Assembly: GCF_000189635.1 (NCBI RefSeq)
Contig: NW_002476438.1
Span: 372,001-436,000 of the forward strand
Direction: 5' to 3'
From: Tetrahymena thermophila SB210
Taxonomy: Eukaryota; Ciliophora; Oligohymenophorea; Hymenostomatida; Tetrahymenidae
DNA length: 64,000 nucleotides
Shown here in pieces: positions 10,775 through 23,855 of the stretch (position 1 is the first letter of the stretch; each line of letters starts with the position of its first letter). The notes beneath the pieces are model-generated. The model made no database searches. It was given only the letters and a program-made list of their open reading frames with translations, and had not been told where the DNA came from. A program made the translations under genes and the position numbers.

Positions 10775-12757
10775 ATGTTTTTGATTCCCATACAAAATAT
10801 ATTAGCAAGCAAGCAAACAAACATCCATCCAATCAACTTTAATTTTCATCCATTAATTTTCTAATTTTTAAATACAGCTGATCAATTCACGAACGCAAAT
10901 CAAAACGGGTTACAGACAAACGAAGATAGAGAGTATAAAATATCATCAGCAAGAGAACACTATAAAGCCTCTGATCAGAACTCTCTCACTAATATTACTC
11001 CAAAAATGGTTATAACTCCAGGCAATTCTTCTAATTCAAAAGAAAAAAAATTCTTCTCTTCTGTTAAAAAGTAATCACAACATGGCTCTGCTTCGAATGT
11101 TTCTCAATAAAATTAAAACATAAATAATAATAATAATTAATAGTAAAATTAACCACAGTAATAGCACTAATAAATTTAGTAATAAATACAGTAGTAATAA
11201 CAATAGCAGCAGTAATAAAATCATTAACATTTACATCAATAACAATAACAATAACAAATACAATAACAATAATAATAATAATAATTGCAGTAACTGCCAT
11301 AACAACAGTAGTAGCAATAGGTATAGATATAATAGCAATAACAGTAAATAGTGCCTTAAATGTTAACTTAATCTTTAAGCTAACCTCTGCAAACTCAGTC
11401 AAATGTAAATTCTTTGTCATAAAGCCAAAATAGTTAGACAATATAATAAATGATCTTAAACTCACAGATGAGCAAACGTAAAAAATAGTCTTCTCTTACC
11501 GAAGAAATGGACTCATCTCTTAAAATAATTTAAGCTTAAGTGTAAAAGTTTGAAAAAACTATTAATGTTACAACTGATAAAAAGAAGCAACAAGTTTTGC
11601 AATAAAAGAAATCCCCAACAAGCTTAAAGTTAAAATTTGAAGCAGAAAAAGAAACAAATAATTCTTCCTTCATTTAGTAATAGTCGTAATAGCAATAGTA
11701 ATAGTAATAGTAATAATAATAATAACAACAACAGTAATCTCAGTAATAACAGTAGTTGATGCAAATTTAACAGTTTTTAGCGTAAGCAAACAGTAATCGT
11801 GCATTTTTGAAAGAATAAAACTGCAACAGCGATCGTCCAATAAACTCAAACTAAAACTAATTCTATCCTTCAAACTAGATATATAGTTAAAATTAATTAA
11901 ATAACACATTTTCCCAAATAAATTACAGTAATAGCACTGCAACAAATACTAATAACTCTAATTGTACTGTAAACGAACACAAATAAAATAGATCTGATAG
12001 AAACGTCAACGAATCTAAGAATCTGAAGGTTTAAATACTTCACTAATAACTATAGCAAGCTTAAAATTCTCTTGCTAATCAATAATCTATTTCTTAAAAG
12101 TAATTAAAATAAACCCCTCAGCAATAGTAACCGCAGTAACAAGGCCAAAGCTTGGCTGGAAACATCAGCACTTCAAAAAGCAATCCAACTCTTCATTAAA
12201 GAAAAAGCTCTGCAGTTGTGCAATCAAACAACTAAAATTAAAATTAAATCAATAACTCTCTACTAAATCAATCGAATCAGCAATAATCTTAGCTTTAATA
12301 ATATTTATTTGCGAATACACATACAATTAGTAAAAATACAGGTGAGAATCCATAAACAAACAACAACCATTTAAATTAATTATATTAAAATTAAAGTTAA
12401 TAATAAATAAATCAAAAACATAAAATAATGAGTTCTGTTTCATAAATGTAGCAATACTTAATAAACTAACAAAACAGTAATAGTCAAAGTATACCTCATG
12501 GAATTATTAACAGCAATAGCTTGAACAGTTTAAACTCTATTAATTAAAACCCATAAAATTTTGAGTAAAATAGAATATAATAACTTGAGTAAACCGTCTC
12601 AGAGCTGACTAAGAAAATTAACTTGTTGGAACAAACCAACAAACTTTTAATATTAAAATTCAATCAGCTCTTAGATGAAAAGCAGTAACCTTCTGATAAA
12701 AAGCTGAACCTTTAAAAATTAATTTAAAATAAATCACACAAAAACAATTAAATATGA
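10775..12757 (+). CDS. Poly-glutamine protein with C-terminal coiled coil
   Basis: Uninterrupted 660-codon ORF in the ciliate code. After a Ser/Lys-rich N-terminal part (SAREHYKASDQNS, KEKKFFSSVKKQSQHG) come two very long glutamine tracts, at about 11,100-11,340 and 11,680-11,760. They are encoded by mixed TAA, TAG, CAA and CAG, so they arose or are kept at protein level and are not simple trinucleotide slippage. The C-terminus is a leucine-heptad coiled coil, from SELTKKINLLEQTNKL to QLLDEKQQ. Asn and Gln dominate throughout, as in prion-like or scaffold proteins. No catalytic domain is seen. It could instead be the last exon of the preceding gene, spliced at the acceptor near 10,877. Confidence 0.55.
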
Positions 12758-14172
12758 ACAAAAAAAATTAATAAATTTTTCGCAGTGATTTATTAAATTC
12801 TTATATTATTTATTTAATAAAGATTTATTCTTAACTATTCTAAATAAAAAACTGTATAAAATTCATATTAAAGAAAGTAAGTATTTCTTTAATTTTTAAT
12901 ATTCACCAGTAATTCATTGTAAATATACTTTTCCTCTTTTGACGTTTAATTAGTTTTAATCCTTTCATTTCTCTAATTAACAATTTTTAAGATATAAAAC
13001 AAACAAATTAGATAAGCAATTTAAAATTACTTTACGGAATAAATTTTCAAAAAATATTATAATATTCTTTGATTACAGACAGATATTAAATTTTCAATAT
13101 ATATATATTTTTTAAAAGATTATATTTTCATCATCATAAAAATATTTATAAAATATAATTAGTAATTTCAGATTCTATTATGTAAATCAAATTTTAATTT
13201 TATACTATTTATTTAATAAGGCTGTATACCTAATTACTCTAAAATAACTGTTAAAATCATAATTAATAAATAAGTATATAATATATAATAATCATAATAA
13301 ATAATTAAATTAATTATTATTATTAAAATTATAATAAATAAATAAGTAACTAAGTAATAATTATTAAAATTATAATAAAAAAATAAGTAAGAAAATAAAT
13401 AAATAAATAATATGTTCTAAAATCATAATAAATATATAAATAATCATAAAATAGTTATTAAAAAATAAATAAATAAGATTTTAATTTATTTTAAAACCAT
13501 AATAAATAAATAGATAAGTAAATAATAATTATTAAAATGATAATAAATTAGGAAATAATATATATTAAAAACATATTAATAAATAAGTAAAGAAAAGAAG
13601 TATTTATTTATTTCTTTAAAAGTTTTCTATAAAATGCAATTTTTCCTCTTTAACTTTTAGTGAAATTTTTACTTAAATTAATTTTTATTAAGTGATAAAA
13701 TAACAAAATTGAATAAACAATTTAAAATTTATATTTGATAATAATCAAGTAGATAAAAATATTTTAATTGTTTTATTAAAAGATATTAGTAATTAAAATA
13801 TAAAAAAGATGGATCTTTGATAAAGAGGAAAAAAATATAATTAATTTAAGATTTAATTTAACTTATCAAAAAATATAGGATTAAAGTAAAAGTAAATAAA
13901 ATGCTTTATTGATTGATTAATTTAAAATAGAATAATTACTTAATTAATTAAATATCTAACTCTTGAGTAAATATTTATAAATTACAAAAACATTACTAAA
14001 AATAAATATGTTTAAAATATAATTAAGTTTATATAATTTTTCTTAATCGAAAATTTAAGTTTAAGTTTCTTTTATCTAATTAGTTTTATTTTATATTTTG
14101 TTGAATAACATTTTTAAATTATTGAGAAATTAATTAACTGACTAGGATAACCAAATGAGCTTTACATATTAC
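12758..14172. other. Intergenic DNA with diverged direct repeats
   Basis: Between the convergent 3' ends of the poly-Gln gene and GCP2. Segments near 12,800-13,080 and 13,200-13,790 resemble each other (each has an ACTATTTATTTAATAA start, a TTTTTCCTCTTT block and an AACAATTTAAAATT-like block), suggesting an old tandem duplication interrupted by AAATAAAT expansion. No gene is recognised. Confidence 0.4.
13250..13610. repeat. Imperfect AATAAATAAATAAG tandem array
   Basis: Many degenerate copies of a motif like ATTATTAAAATCATAATAAA followed by TAAATAAGTAA, in head-to-tail order. Pure A/T tetranucleotide slippage alone would not preserve the recurring TTAAAATCATAAT element. Confidence 0.5.
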
Positions 14173-17100
14173 TCAGATCTTTTTCTAAAACATTTAATAC
14201 GATTAATTTTTATCATTGTTATTATTTTCAAAAAATTAATTTTATCCTTCCATAGCTCCTTAATTGAAACTCCACTAATTACTGTAGAATCCATCAAAAT
14301 CTAATCTGGCAATTAAATTTATTAAGTAGGTGTCATATTTTGTAATCCTAATATAAATTTATTATTTTTAAAAATAATACTTTTAAACGTTTAAATTTAC
14401 ATATTGTTAATTATTTTCATAAGGTCTTTCAAACTCGAGTCAAATTTTTAAGTGTATTTTTAAAAGAAATCTTTGTAATTTTTTTCTGCAACAAGAATTC
14501 TAGCATGCTTTCTTTATTCCTAATTTTATTTTTTAAATATAGCTAAAACTTTTTATCAATTAATTAATTACTTCAACTTATTCCTTTCTTTACTGCAAAG
14601 GTGTTTTCTTTTCATCTTAATTTAAAAGATGAGCTGTATTTTGGCTCTTTTTTTATATTTTAGAAATTACATTAATACAATTTATTTTTTAAGTTTAGAA
14701 TTTTTCAAAAATTAATTTTTTTAAGACTTTTCTTTTAGTTTTAGGTAAAAAATAAATAAAATTTGTTTATAAAAAAAAATTACTTCTGGCTTTTTAATGA
14801 TTGAAATGTTATTTTATATAAATTGAGCAAAAGTCTGACAGCAAGAATTTATTGATTATATTGTGTTTATAAGGGAAGTATCGAGCAAAACGCATTCCTT
14901 TAAGCATTCATCTAAGAATTAATCGTGGTGTTGTATGATGTCTTCGAATTATTAAACTGATTTCAAGTTACTTTTAAGCTTTTGCCACTTAGTTTCAATT
15001 ACCTCAAAGCAAATATAATATATGAAATTTTTTACATAATGGATCATTCTTTGAGTTAGAGCATAACCTTTCAAAAATATTCTTTATACATTTAATTCTT
15101 TCATGGATTATTGAACAAGCCATGCATTACTCAGCTATCTTTCAATATATTTGCAGTTAAATAAATGACGGAAAATCAGTTAGTATTTTGTAAGAGTTTT
15201 TCTGTTAAAAATTAAATTAAGAGGCCACTTGATCCTGTAATCAAGTGAAAACAGATCTAATCCTTTCAAAGTAAGAGCTGGAGTATGAATTTTGAACTTC
15301 TCTTGATTTTAATCATTTAAAAGATTTGGGTTCATTTAAGAATTTTGATAGGCAAATAGCTGTTCTTTTAGGGTGTATTGACTAAACTCGTAAGTGAGAT
15401 CTTCAACATAAGGATCTGAAGACAGACTGCTTGTTCTAATTGACATTTCTAATAAACTCTCTAACTTTTCTTTTGAGACTTATCTTGCCTGCTTGATGAG
15501 TTCTTCTTCTGAACTGTCTAAGAAGTAAACGAAAAAATCGCCTCTTTCCAAAAAGAAATAATTTTTTATTGACTTTAATCTGCCTTATAAATCTTAATCG
15601 ACAACAACCAAACTAAATTTTAGAATTTAATTAAATTTAAAATATGAATAGCATATAAAAATTGTTTTTACTGCATTATTTAAGCATTTGCCCATTCGTA
15701 AGCCTTTTAAATTGGTTATGAAAAATCTTACATTTACAAGTAAGTTTCGTAATTTTAAACCAAATCTAATTCAAAAGGACTAGAAACAACTTTTCCTTCA
15801 TGCTCACTCAACACACTGAGATATTTACCTGTCTTAAAAACCATTTCCTTCCACAAATAAAGGAATGCTGGTACTTATTTCTCCCTCAAAATGAATCTCT
15901 AATCCCAGTAATTTTCTTTAAAATCTTTTGAAATGTTATCCCTCTTAACAAAAACATTTTCCTATATAAAAAACTCTTAGAATAAGTCATCAATTTAACC
16001 ATAATAAATCCACTATGAAAGCATTTAAACATATGGAGCAAAAGATTTCTACAAAACATAATAATATATATCAACTATCTATTTGTCACTAGTATTTTTA
16101 AGCAAATCATACAATTTACTCAATAATTCTCCTCCCTTATTAGTTTTTTAATTGAATAAAAAATTTTCCATAAAAATTAATAAATAAATGTAAATATTTG
16201 AGTAAATGTTTTATATTTTCTGTTTTTTCTTTAGCTTTATAATTAAATTTGATAAAGTTATCTTTAGAGTATACCAATTACTATTAAAAATTCAATTAGG
16301 AATTTTTAAAACAAAATTTATTCTTTAAACTTTATTTTTAATTATTTATTTTATTCAACTAAACTGAATTTATTTTAAATAATTATCAGAAAATGTTTTT
16401 TTGAAGATTATTTGATATTCTAAATGATAAAAGTAAAAAATGAGTAAGTTACTCATGCTTCTTTTAAATATTGCATGAATCATATTATGCTTGCTTAAGA
16501 TTGAATTGCAATTTACATTTAAATTTGAAAAGTAACAAATTATTTTATTATTTGAACGATTAAAATTTATTTGGCTTAAATAATCTTGAAAACAATTAGA
16601 GCTTTTTACTAATTGATTATTATTCAAAAGAAATATTTATTTATTTATTGATTCTTTTAAATAATTAACTCTAGCTATTTTTATTAATATTTTTCTATAT
16701 TTTTTTAGTTCAAATAATTTTGAAATTACCTTATAATTTTCTGTTTCAGATACTAGCTTGTATAATGCTTCCATAACTTTAAGAGATGGCTGTATGTAAA
16801 ACCATAATTTTTGCAAAGTAAGCTCTGCTTTCTGGAACTCTTAATCGAGTTAGTTAATCATTACAACATACTCTCTAAGGAGAAGTCCTAATGCAGCACA
16901 AAGAGCCTGCGAAACAGTTCCAAAAGAAAATTATTAATGCTATGCAATGTAATTTTATATTTTATCATACTGTAAGCAAATTTCAAGAATTTTATTAACT
17001 AATTATTTCAAAGAACTTTCACATGTTGAAGTTTCTAAGTATGGTTCGATGCAATAAATATAGGGTTTTCTGTACTAATCTGCCTTTTTCTTGATATAAT

Positions 17101-18382
17101 TTCCTATTAAATTAAAATTAAATTCACAATCTACCTTCCATTTTTACATAAAAAATATTTTTAAGCTTAATTATTTTAATTTATATCTAACTAATTTGGC
17201 TTAATATAAGAATATCCATTTTTAATATAAGAATGTCCATTTTAATACAATAATGTCTAATTATGATAATATCATATACTTACTAATGATACATATATTT
17301 ATTTATCTTTAATTACCTTCTATTCCTGTCATGACAAATAGTAAATCTTCGATTAAATAAAGCTCTTGTAATTAGGGACTCATTGCTCCTAGATTTTTTT
17401 TCTCTTCTAAAATAATAGTAATAAAACAATTTATATGATAAATTTAGTTATTATATTTGATAATGTTACATGTTTTGTTAAGTAATTATTATTTTTCTTA
17501 ATATGCTATCTGTGTATTTGTTGCTGTCAAAAATGAGCTAAAATCAGTAGGCTCTGTCCATGTTGGCATGAAAGGTATATGACTCTTACAAATTCTCCAC
17601 ATAGAGTCAGGAGAAATATTTGGACTATTGGCACTTACAGTATTTAAATTTTCACATATTAAGTAATTTCCATATGGCGATTTAAAAGCAATTTCCTCAT
17701 AAACATGAATTTATCTTTTTGATTGTTGATTATTTGCATCAACTAAAGTCCATTTTGCTGACTTAAAAGTTATCCCGTTTTAAAAATTCTCTTCATACTC
17801 TGGCTTTTCCATTTTTAATGAACCATCTGCTTGGCATAGTAAATAATACCCTTAACTAATTTATGTTAAAAAGAACATTTGTCAAATATTTAGGTCTATC
17901 ACGCATTTAATGTTATTAACTGTATTGTAATAAATGATATATTACCTATTCTTTATATGCACTTAGGAACCAAACAAAATAAACCCTGGATAATCCTATC
18001 ATATTTAATTGAGATGAGTAAGATTTGAGATAGAATAAATGCTGTTTTAAAAATAAAGAAACGGCAATCAAGATAAATACCTAATTTTAGGAATTATAAA
18101 TTATGAATTCTTCAATGGAATCAGTTTCTTAAACTTGTGTTTATTATTTTAAAAAAGGATGAATTGCGCTCATTTAAACCGAATTGCCTGTTAATTCATT
18201 TTTTTCTGTATCATAAGTATATTGATGGCTCAAATATCTATTGTTTCTAGTGTTTTTAATACCAATCTATTTATTATTTATAAACATTTTATATTTAGTA
18301 TGTATGAACTGTGCTTAAGACTATTCTATAATATAACTACCTTTGTCAAATAAGACAATCCTGTTCCGTTTTCTTAAATCAT
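14173..18382 (-). CDS. GCP2: Gamma-tubulin complex component 2
   Basis: Subunit of the gamma-tubulin small complex that nucleates microtubules at basal bodies and other centres. Ten exons were reconstructed: 18382-18341, 18266-18081, 17995-17946, 17855-17470, 17406-17317, 17103-16730, 16135-15672, 15612-14594, 14542-14401, 14347-14173. Their sum is divisible by three and gives 975 aa (human GCP2 is about 900). Landmarks in order: LQELYLIEDLLFVMTG; TLQKLWFYIQPSLKVM; SQWIYYGQIDDLFQEF; YWDQRF...TGKYLSVL; LKSIKNYFFLERGDFFVYF; KWPLNLIFNRKTLTKYQ; RHLFNCKYIERQLSNAW; and near the end LIARLDFDGFY, which matches the human C-terminus. The ~200 residues before the first conserved block (GFILFGSQVHIKNSQGYYL, MWRICKSHIPFMPTW) look beta-rich. 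One intron is 594 nt. The 5' start is tentative, because an acceptor-like site precedes the chosen ATG. In exon 8 an extra in-frame intron (14727-14783) is possible. Confidence 0.93.
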
Positions 18383-20050
18383 TATATAAAATAACTCGCT
18401 AATAACTAAAATCAGTAATTATTCAGAATATCAAAATTTTATTAATTATTATTCAAATTTTTAATATTGAAAATTATAAATTTATGTATTTATGTATGTA
18501 TGTATGTAGGTAGGTAGAAATGAATGATAATATACGCCAAAAACTCTTTTTGAAAATTTAAAAATATTCATTAAATTAAATAAAATCTATTCAATCAATT
18601 AGTTAATTGATACATACGGCAATTAATTCTTAGCAAATTACTAAATTATTCAGCGCGTATTTTTAAACCTAACTTTAATTATTTAAAATTAGAATTTACT
18701 AAAAGATATGTCTTCTAACAATAAAATATTATCTTGGTATTAGAATTTACTAAAAGATACTTCATTTAATATTAATAATTTTAACATATTTTCTTTTTAT
18801 TTTAATTATCTGTTTTTAAACTAATTTTTAGGTTTAAACAAATTAATTGAAATTCTAATTTAAACGAAATACTTTTAAAAAAAATAATCTATTTATAAAA
18901 TAAAATTAAGATAAATTAAAAAAATTTTGTTCAAAAAATGCAAAAAAATTTAATTTAATTCGAATAATTATTGAAGAAAAAGAGATTAAAAATAATATAA
19001 TCCTTTGTTTTATTTTTAAAAAAAACAATTCACAAAATTATTTTTTTGCATTTAAAGATAATTATTTTAATTTAATAAAATTTCATTAATATTCTTTTAA
19101 AAAATTTATAAAAAACCAGATTGATTTTAAATTTCATAAATAAAATAAAAATAGAAATAATAAATTTTTTTAGGAACAATAAATTTAAGTATTTGCTTAA
19201 ATATTATGACCTATATTTAATATCTATTAATGATGAGTTAGATTATAATAATTTATTTAATATAATAATATCATTTTAAAAAAAAATAATAATACAATAG
19301 TAGATAATTCCTTTAGTAACATTTTTTGCCACTTTAAATATGAATTAATTTAATAGATAATTATTGAAGAATAAATGTTAAAAATAAAATAATTCGTTTG
19401 CTTTGTTTTTAATTGTATCAAATTATACTCATGATATTATGTTTTGCATTTTAAAATAATTATTTTAATTTAATAAAAATTTATTGATAACTTTAAAAAA
19501 TTTTATAAACAAACAGATTTTAAATTTCATAAATAAAGTTAAAATAGAAATAGTAATTTTTCATAGAAGCAATAAATTTAATTATTTGCTTATATTTTGT
19601 GATTGTTCGAAGTTTAATTGATGGTACTTGTTAAACAGGTTAAATGTATTTAATTTTAAAATATCTTTAAAAAAAAATAAAAATGATGAGAATCGTAGAT
19701 AATTCTTTGAGTAACATTTTTTACCACTTTAAATATGAATGTTTCGAATTGATATTTATTTTTAATATTATGTTTGTCTTGAATAAAATTTAATCTATGA
19801 TTTATAAAAACATGAAATACTCAAATTACAATATGATTTGAGTAATAAGCTAATAATAAATAAAATTAGTGATTATGATTCATCTTAATTAATTCATATA
19901 ATTAATACTCAAATAATTGTAAAACTAGCTAAATATTTCTAATAGTAAACTTAAAGCTATTTTAGCTACAATAATTTCAACTAAACGATCTAAGCTTAAG
20001 CAAGATCACAAATTTATTTATATAATTTATTATTTATTGCAGTCCTTGCC
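18383..20050. other. Intergenic DNA between divergent genes
   Basis: Holds the divergent promoters of GCP2 and the cNMP-binding protein, and any missing 5' exon of GCP2. It contains a TATG/TAGG tetranucleotide run at about 18,482-18,518 and the direct repeat listed separately. Confidence 0.45.
18950..19741. repeat. Diverged ~390-bp direct repeat, two units
   Basis: Unit 1 ends at about 19,347 and unit 2 at about 19,741, each with the block GATAATTC, AGTAACATTTTTT and CCACTTTAAATATGAAT. Inside both units are ATTATTGAAGAA, AATTATTTTAATTTAATAAA and TTTTAAATTTCATAAATAAA in the same order and spacing. Identity is perhaps 75-80% by eye. No ORF or terminal inverted repeat is seen, so it is a local tandem duplication of noncoding DNA, not an obvious transposon. 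Confidence 0.6.
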
Positions 20051-23000
20051 ATGTCATAAAGACACCGTAACGACGCAACGGAAAGAATAAAATCAGATAA
20101 TGATTTTATTGAGTATTCTTAATGCTAGGAATATTTTGCTTCAAAGCATCCTGAAGAAATTGTCAAAGTAGATTTCAATAAAATAAGCAATTATAATTTA
20201 CTTTATTTCTTTTAAATTATTCACATAGGACGTAAGAGGTATCTTGAAAAAGCCGATCTTAAATAGAACATAAGAAGATATTCATTTCTTATATTTTTAC
20301 TTCCAAAAGTTAGAATTTTTTAATGAAATTCTTGAAACATATGATAAATGGACTGTTTTATCATGCTTGAAACTGCTTAGTTTAGTTTCATTTATGCCTA
20401 ACTAAATTATTTTTTAAAGAGGTAAATGATTTAATGAATGCCTTAATATATTTTCCTATTCTTTTAATCCACATTTATACCTTTTAAATAAAAAATAGAC
20501 GAAATACCTAAACATTTTTGGGTTTTATTGAGCGGAGATGCTGTGGTTACAGATAAATCTAGTTTAATAGATAGAGAAAGAGTGTTTAAAGTTGGAGAAT
20601 CAGCGGGTAACTTTGAAGATCAAATGATGTAGTTTACTCTTAAGGCTGTACTTAAATGTGAATTTGCTGTCTTAAAAAAAGACTAATATGAATTCATAGT
20701 TTAAAAAAGGGATGAAAATGAATTTAAGAGAGTTCTTAAACTACTGAAAAATACTGCTATGTTTGAAGATTTTTAAATAGTTATTTTAAAAAAAAATATA
20801 AATTGCTTTGAAAAAAAGATTTATAATTATAATAGTATTGTTTATGATGAAAACTAGCCAATTGATGGGATTTATATTATAGATAGTGGCTAGTTCAGTG
20901 TGATGAAAAGCAAGATCATTGATAAAAATAAGCAAGGAAAAGATTAAGAATTAGCTAGCAATAAAGTATTTGTTAGGGTTAGTATTTTGTAACAATAGAG
21001 CTAAGTCTTTGGTTAGGAAGAAATATTTAGAGCCAAGTAAACTAGGAAAAATAGAGTAATATGCTCTTAAAATAATTCTAAGGCTTTTTTTTTAAGCTTT
21101 GAGAATTACATGAATATCTTTAAATCAACATCAGATAAAACTATTGACAATCTCATCAAGAAAGAAAAGTTTAGTTAATAGATGAGAGATGGTATTATTT
21201 AGAGGAGATCAAATCTTGACTAATAATATAAAAATTTTCTTTACTAATCGTCTCTAGCTGCTTCATCGTAAAATCAATCAACTGGATTAAAGCACTATGA
21301 TTCTCAATCTATTGCAGAATTATAATAACTTTAAGTTCCTTCCACAAAAAAGGCATATTATTTACCATCAATTAATCAATTTCCAGAAAAGAGAAGTCCT
21401 AGTATTAGCCCAGAAAAAAATGAGCTTTTATAAGAGTACGTCCTTAATCTGAAAGACTCTTAAAAAATGAATAAAAATGATAAATAATAATAATATACTG
21501 AATCAACAAATAAAAAGTTGAACTTTAATAGCTAACATATAAAAGTTTAAAATTAAAGCAATATTCCTCAGAATTTATAATAGTCCAACAATAATAATTC
21601 TCCAAAAGAAATTATTAACAATTAATCTAAGCTTACAAAAAAGGAAGATTAAGTTCAAGTAAATAGCAATAATAGCAATTTTAAAATATTAGAAAACGAA
21701 TAAATCGATAAGCAATCTACAAACAAATAAATATTTCTGAAGCAGCAATAAAATATAAGTGGGAAGACTGATAATAAATAGTAAAACTAAGAAGAAAGTA
21801 ATTGCTTTTTTATAGAGGAAAATGAAATTCTGGAAATTTATCAAAAATAAAAAATGGAAAATATTCAGCAAATATTAGAAAAAAATAAATATCTCTGTTA
21901 AAATGCTAACTTTTTAAAAGATGAAGATGTTTTTTAAGAGCTTTAAAGAAATAAATCTAATAATTATACATTAAACACAATTTTCAATAGAAATCGCTCA
22001 ATTAGCTCTAAAAGACAATCTATTTTTGATAAGAATGAAGGAAAAACTCCTTAGTCTGCCAGTAATAGAAAAAAGAATTTATACGATGTTGATTCTGAGG
22101 GCATAGATAAGCAGTATATTTAACGATCATCTAAAATTTAAAAAATTCCGCTGTCTTCTTTCAGGCTTAAAGATTCAAGTAACAGTACTAATAATAGTGC
22201 AATTATAGAAACTAAAAGATAAGAATAAGAAGAAGATAGTCCTCTACTTTAACAGAAATCCTTTTTACTAACACTACCAAACATAGAACAACAAAATTCA
22301 ATTATAAATAAAGATTAAAATATCTAAATTTAAATTGATAATTAAGAAGAACCAAAAATAAATGATTTTATTAACTAAGAATAATCACAGAATAAAAGTA
22401 AAACCACAAATCAAGATAGAAGAAGAAGCTTGAGATAGTAACTAGCCTAAGACCAAATAATAAAGAGATAATAAAACCAAAGTTTTCATAATATTTATGA
22501 CTCCTCTGAAAACAGAAACAATCATCTTAGTTATAAATAGTAACTCTCCAGATTAAACAAAAGTGAAGAAGTTATACTTAACTAGCCAAATATTAATTAA
22601 ATAAAAGAATAAACAAAACAAAATTTACTTAAAAACTTTGGTTTAGTTGATTAAAGATATGCATTAGCATAATTTAAAGATCCAAATTACGTGGGTAAAG
22701 CTAGCAGATAAGTTAGCATAACTTAAATTTATGAAGATGTCTCACCTGAAAAAATTAAAAACTTAAATATAGACTCTTTAGAGTTCTAGTTGTCTAATTA
22801 GAGTGAGTTAATGAGATAAGCTGAACATGAAATTTAATATGCCATTAATGGGCCTAAAGTCAAATTAGTTGAAAATTATATTCATAAATACATTAAAAGA
22901 AGCAATAAAAGAAAAATAAAAGAAGGCTATGAAATACCTAACTTGCTAGAGACACTCAAAAAAGATAGTTCTATTGTTATGAGCAACTCTGTAGAAATTC

Positions 23001-23395
23001 TCAACGAATAAATTTCTAATACAATAGCTAATTCTAATGTTAATTTTCCAGATTAGATAATTCTGCCATAACTAAATTATAACAATTCAAATTTTAAGTA
23101 ACTTATGCTAGTAGTGTAACCTCAAAATTCCATCAATAAGCAATTCTTAAGAAAAAGCAGAAAAAAAATAAAAGAAAAGCTACAAAAAGCAATAGAAGAT
23201 AAGATATTGGAGGATCCTTATTTAATAAAAAAATCAGCTTCACCTGCATAAAACAATTAAAAAAATAGTAACAATAATAGATCTAAAATTCAAATATTGT
23301 AAAATCCTTTAAATTCACCTAAAAGTGTAAAAACAACAGCTAAATTGCATAAAGTAATTCTAGGAATTGACAATTTTGACATTTTGAAAGATTGA
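20051..23395 (+). CDS. Cyclic nucleotide-binding domain protein with long polar tail
   Basis: Three exons (20051-20167, 20229-20421, 20499-23395), total divisible by three, 1068 aa. The N-terminal third holds two tandem cNMP-binding folds. The first has EIPKHFWVLLSGDAVV (about residue 105) and FAVLKKDQYEFI. The second has DGIYIIDSGQFSVMKS (about 226), VFGQEEIF (about 274) and AFFLSFENYMNIFK. The canonical phosphate-binding arginine motif (FGE...RxA) is only loosely matched (FGQEEIFRAKQTRK), so cAMP/cGMP binding is uncertain. The remaining ~700 residues are Gln/Asn/Ser/Lys-rich with Ser-Pro sites and no recognised domain, although a basic stretch near the end (FLRKSRKKIKEKLQKAIED) looks helical. 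No membrane segments or kinase domain follow, so it is not a channel or PKG. This architecture is common in ciliates. The start codon gives an Arg-rich N-terminus (MSQRHRNDATERIK). Confidence 0.85.
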
Positions 23396-23855
23396 TAACA
23401 AAATTATTTGAAAAGTATTAAATAATCTAATAATTATTTTAAAGTAACAAATTCATGTTTTATAAAAATTAATATTTTAACAAATTCTACTAAAAAACAA
23501 TTAAATTGTTAATTAAATATTTTAAAGAAGTAAATAAATAAAAAATTTACCTTACTATATTTATAAAAAAATATTCAATTATTCACTTAAGATAAAATTT
23601 ATTTCAAATTTTGTAAAAACATTTTTGATAAAATTTAAATTGATTAATTTTGAAAGATAATTAATTAATTATAGGGTAGATAAACATTATTTACAAATTA
23701 GAATAACATTAATTTATATTAAATAATTAAAATTAATTAATTCATTTGGTAGTTATTTAGTTGGTTAGTTAGTTAATTAGATAGGTTGCTGAATTATTTG
23801 GGTTGTTAATTTAATTCATTTAATTACTATTTACATTTTTTTTCTCAATATTTTA
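23396..23855. other. Intergenic DNA between convergent genes
   Basis: Short AT-rich spacer shared as 3' flank by two convergent genes. It includes a TTAGTTGGTTAGTTAGTTAA-type run at about 23,758. No other signal is recognised. Confidence 0.5.

Noticed and set aside
11064..11945. Minus-strand ORFs rich in Ile/Thr/Val
   Set aside because: They are antisense shadows of the poly-Gln tracts of the plus-strand gene.
14727..14783. Extra intron inside GCP2 exon 8
   Set aside because: GT-AG borders exist, but the stretch is in frame with no stop, so both readings work. It was left as coding, noting the ambiguity.
16370..16627. 85-codon ORF open even in the standard code, minus strand
   Set aside because: It lies inside the 594-nt GCP2 intron. 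Joining the flanking exons directly gives the known GCP2 spacing, and the ORF has no recognisable similarity.
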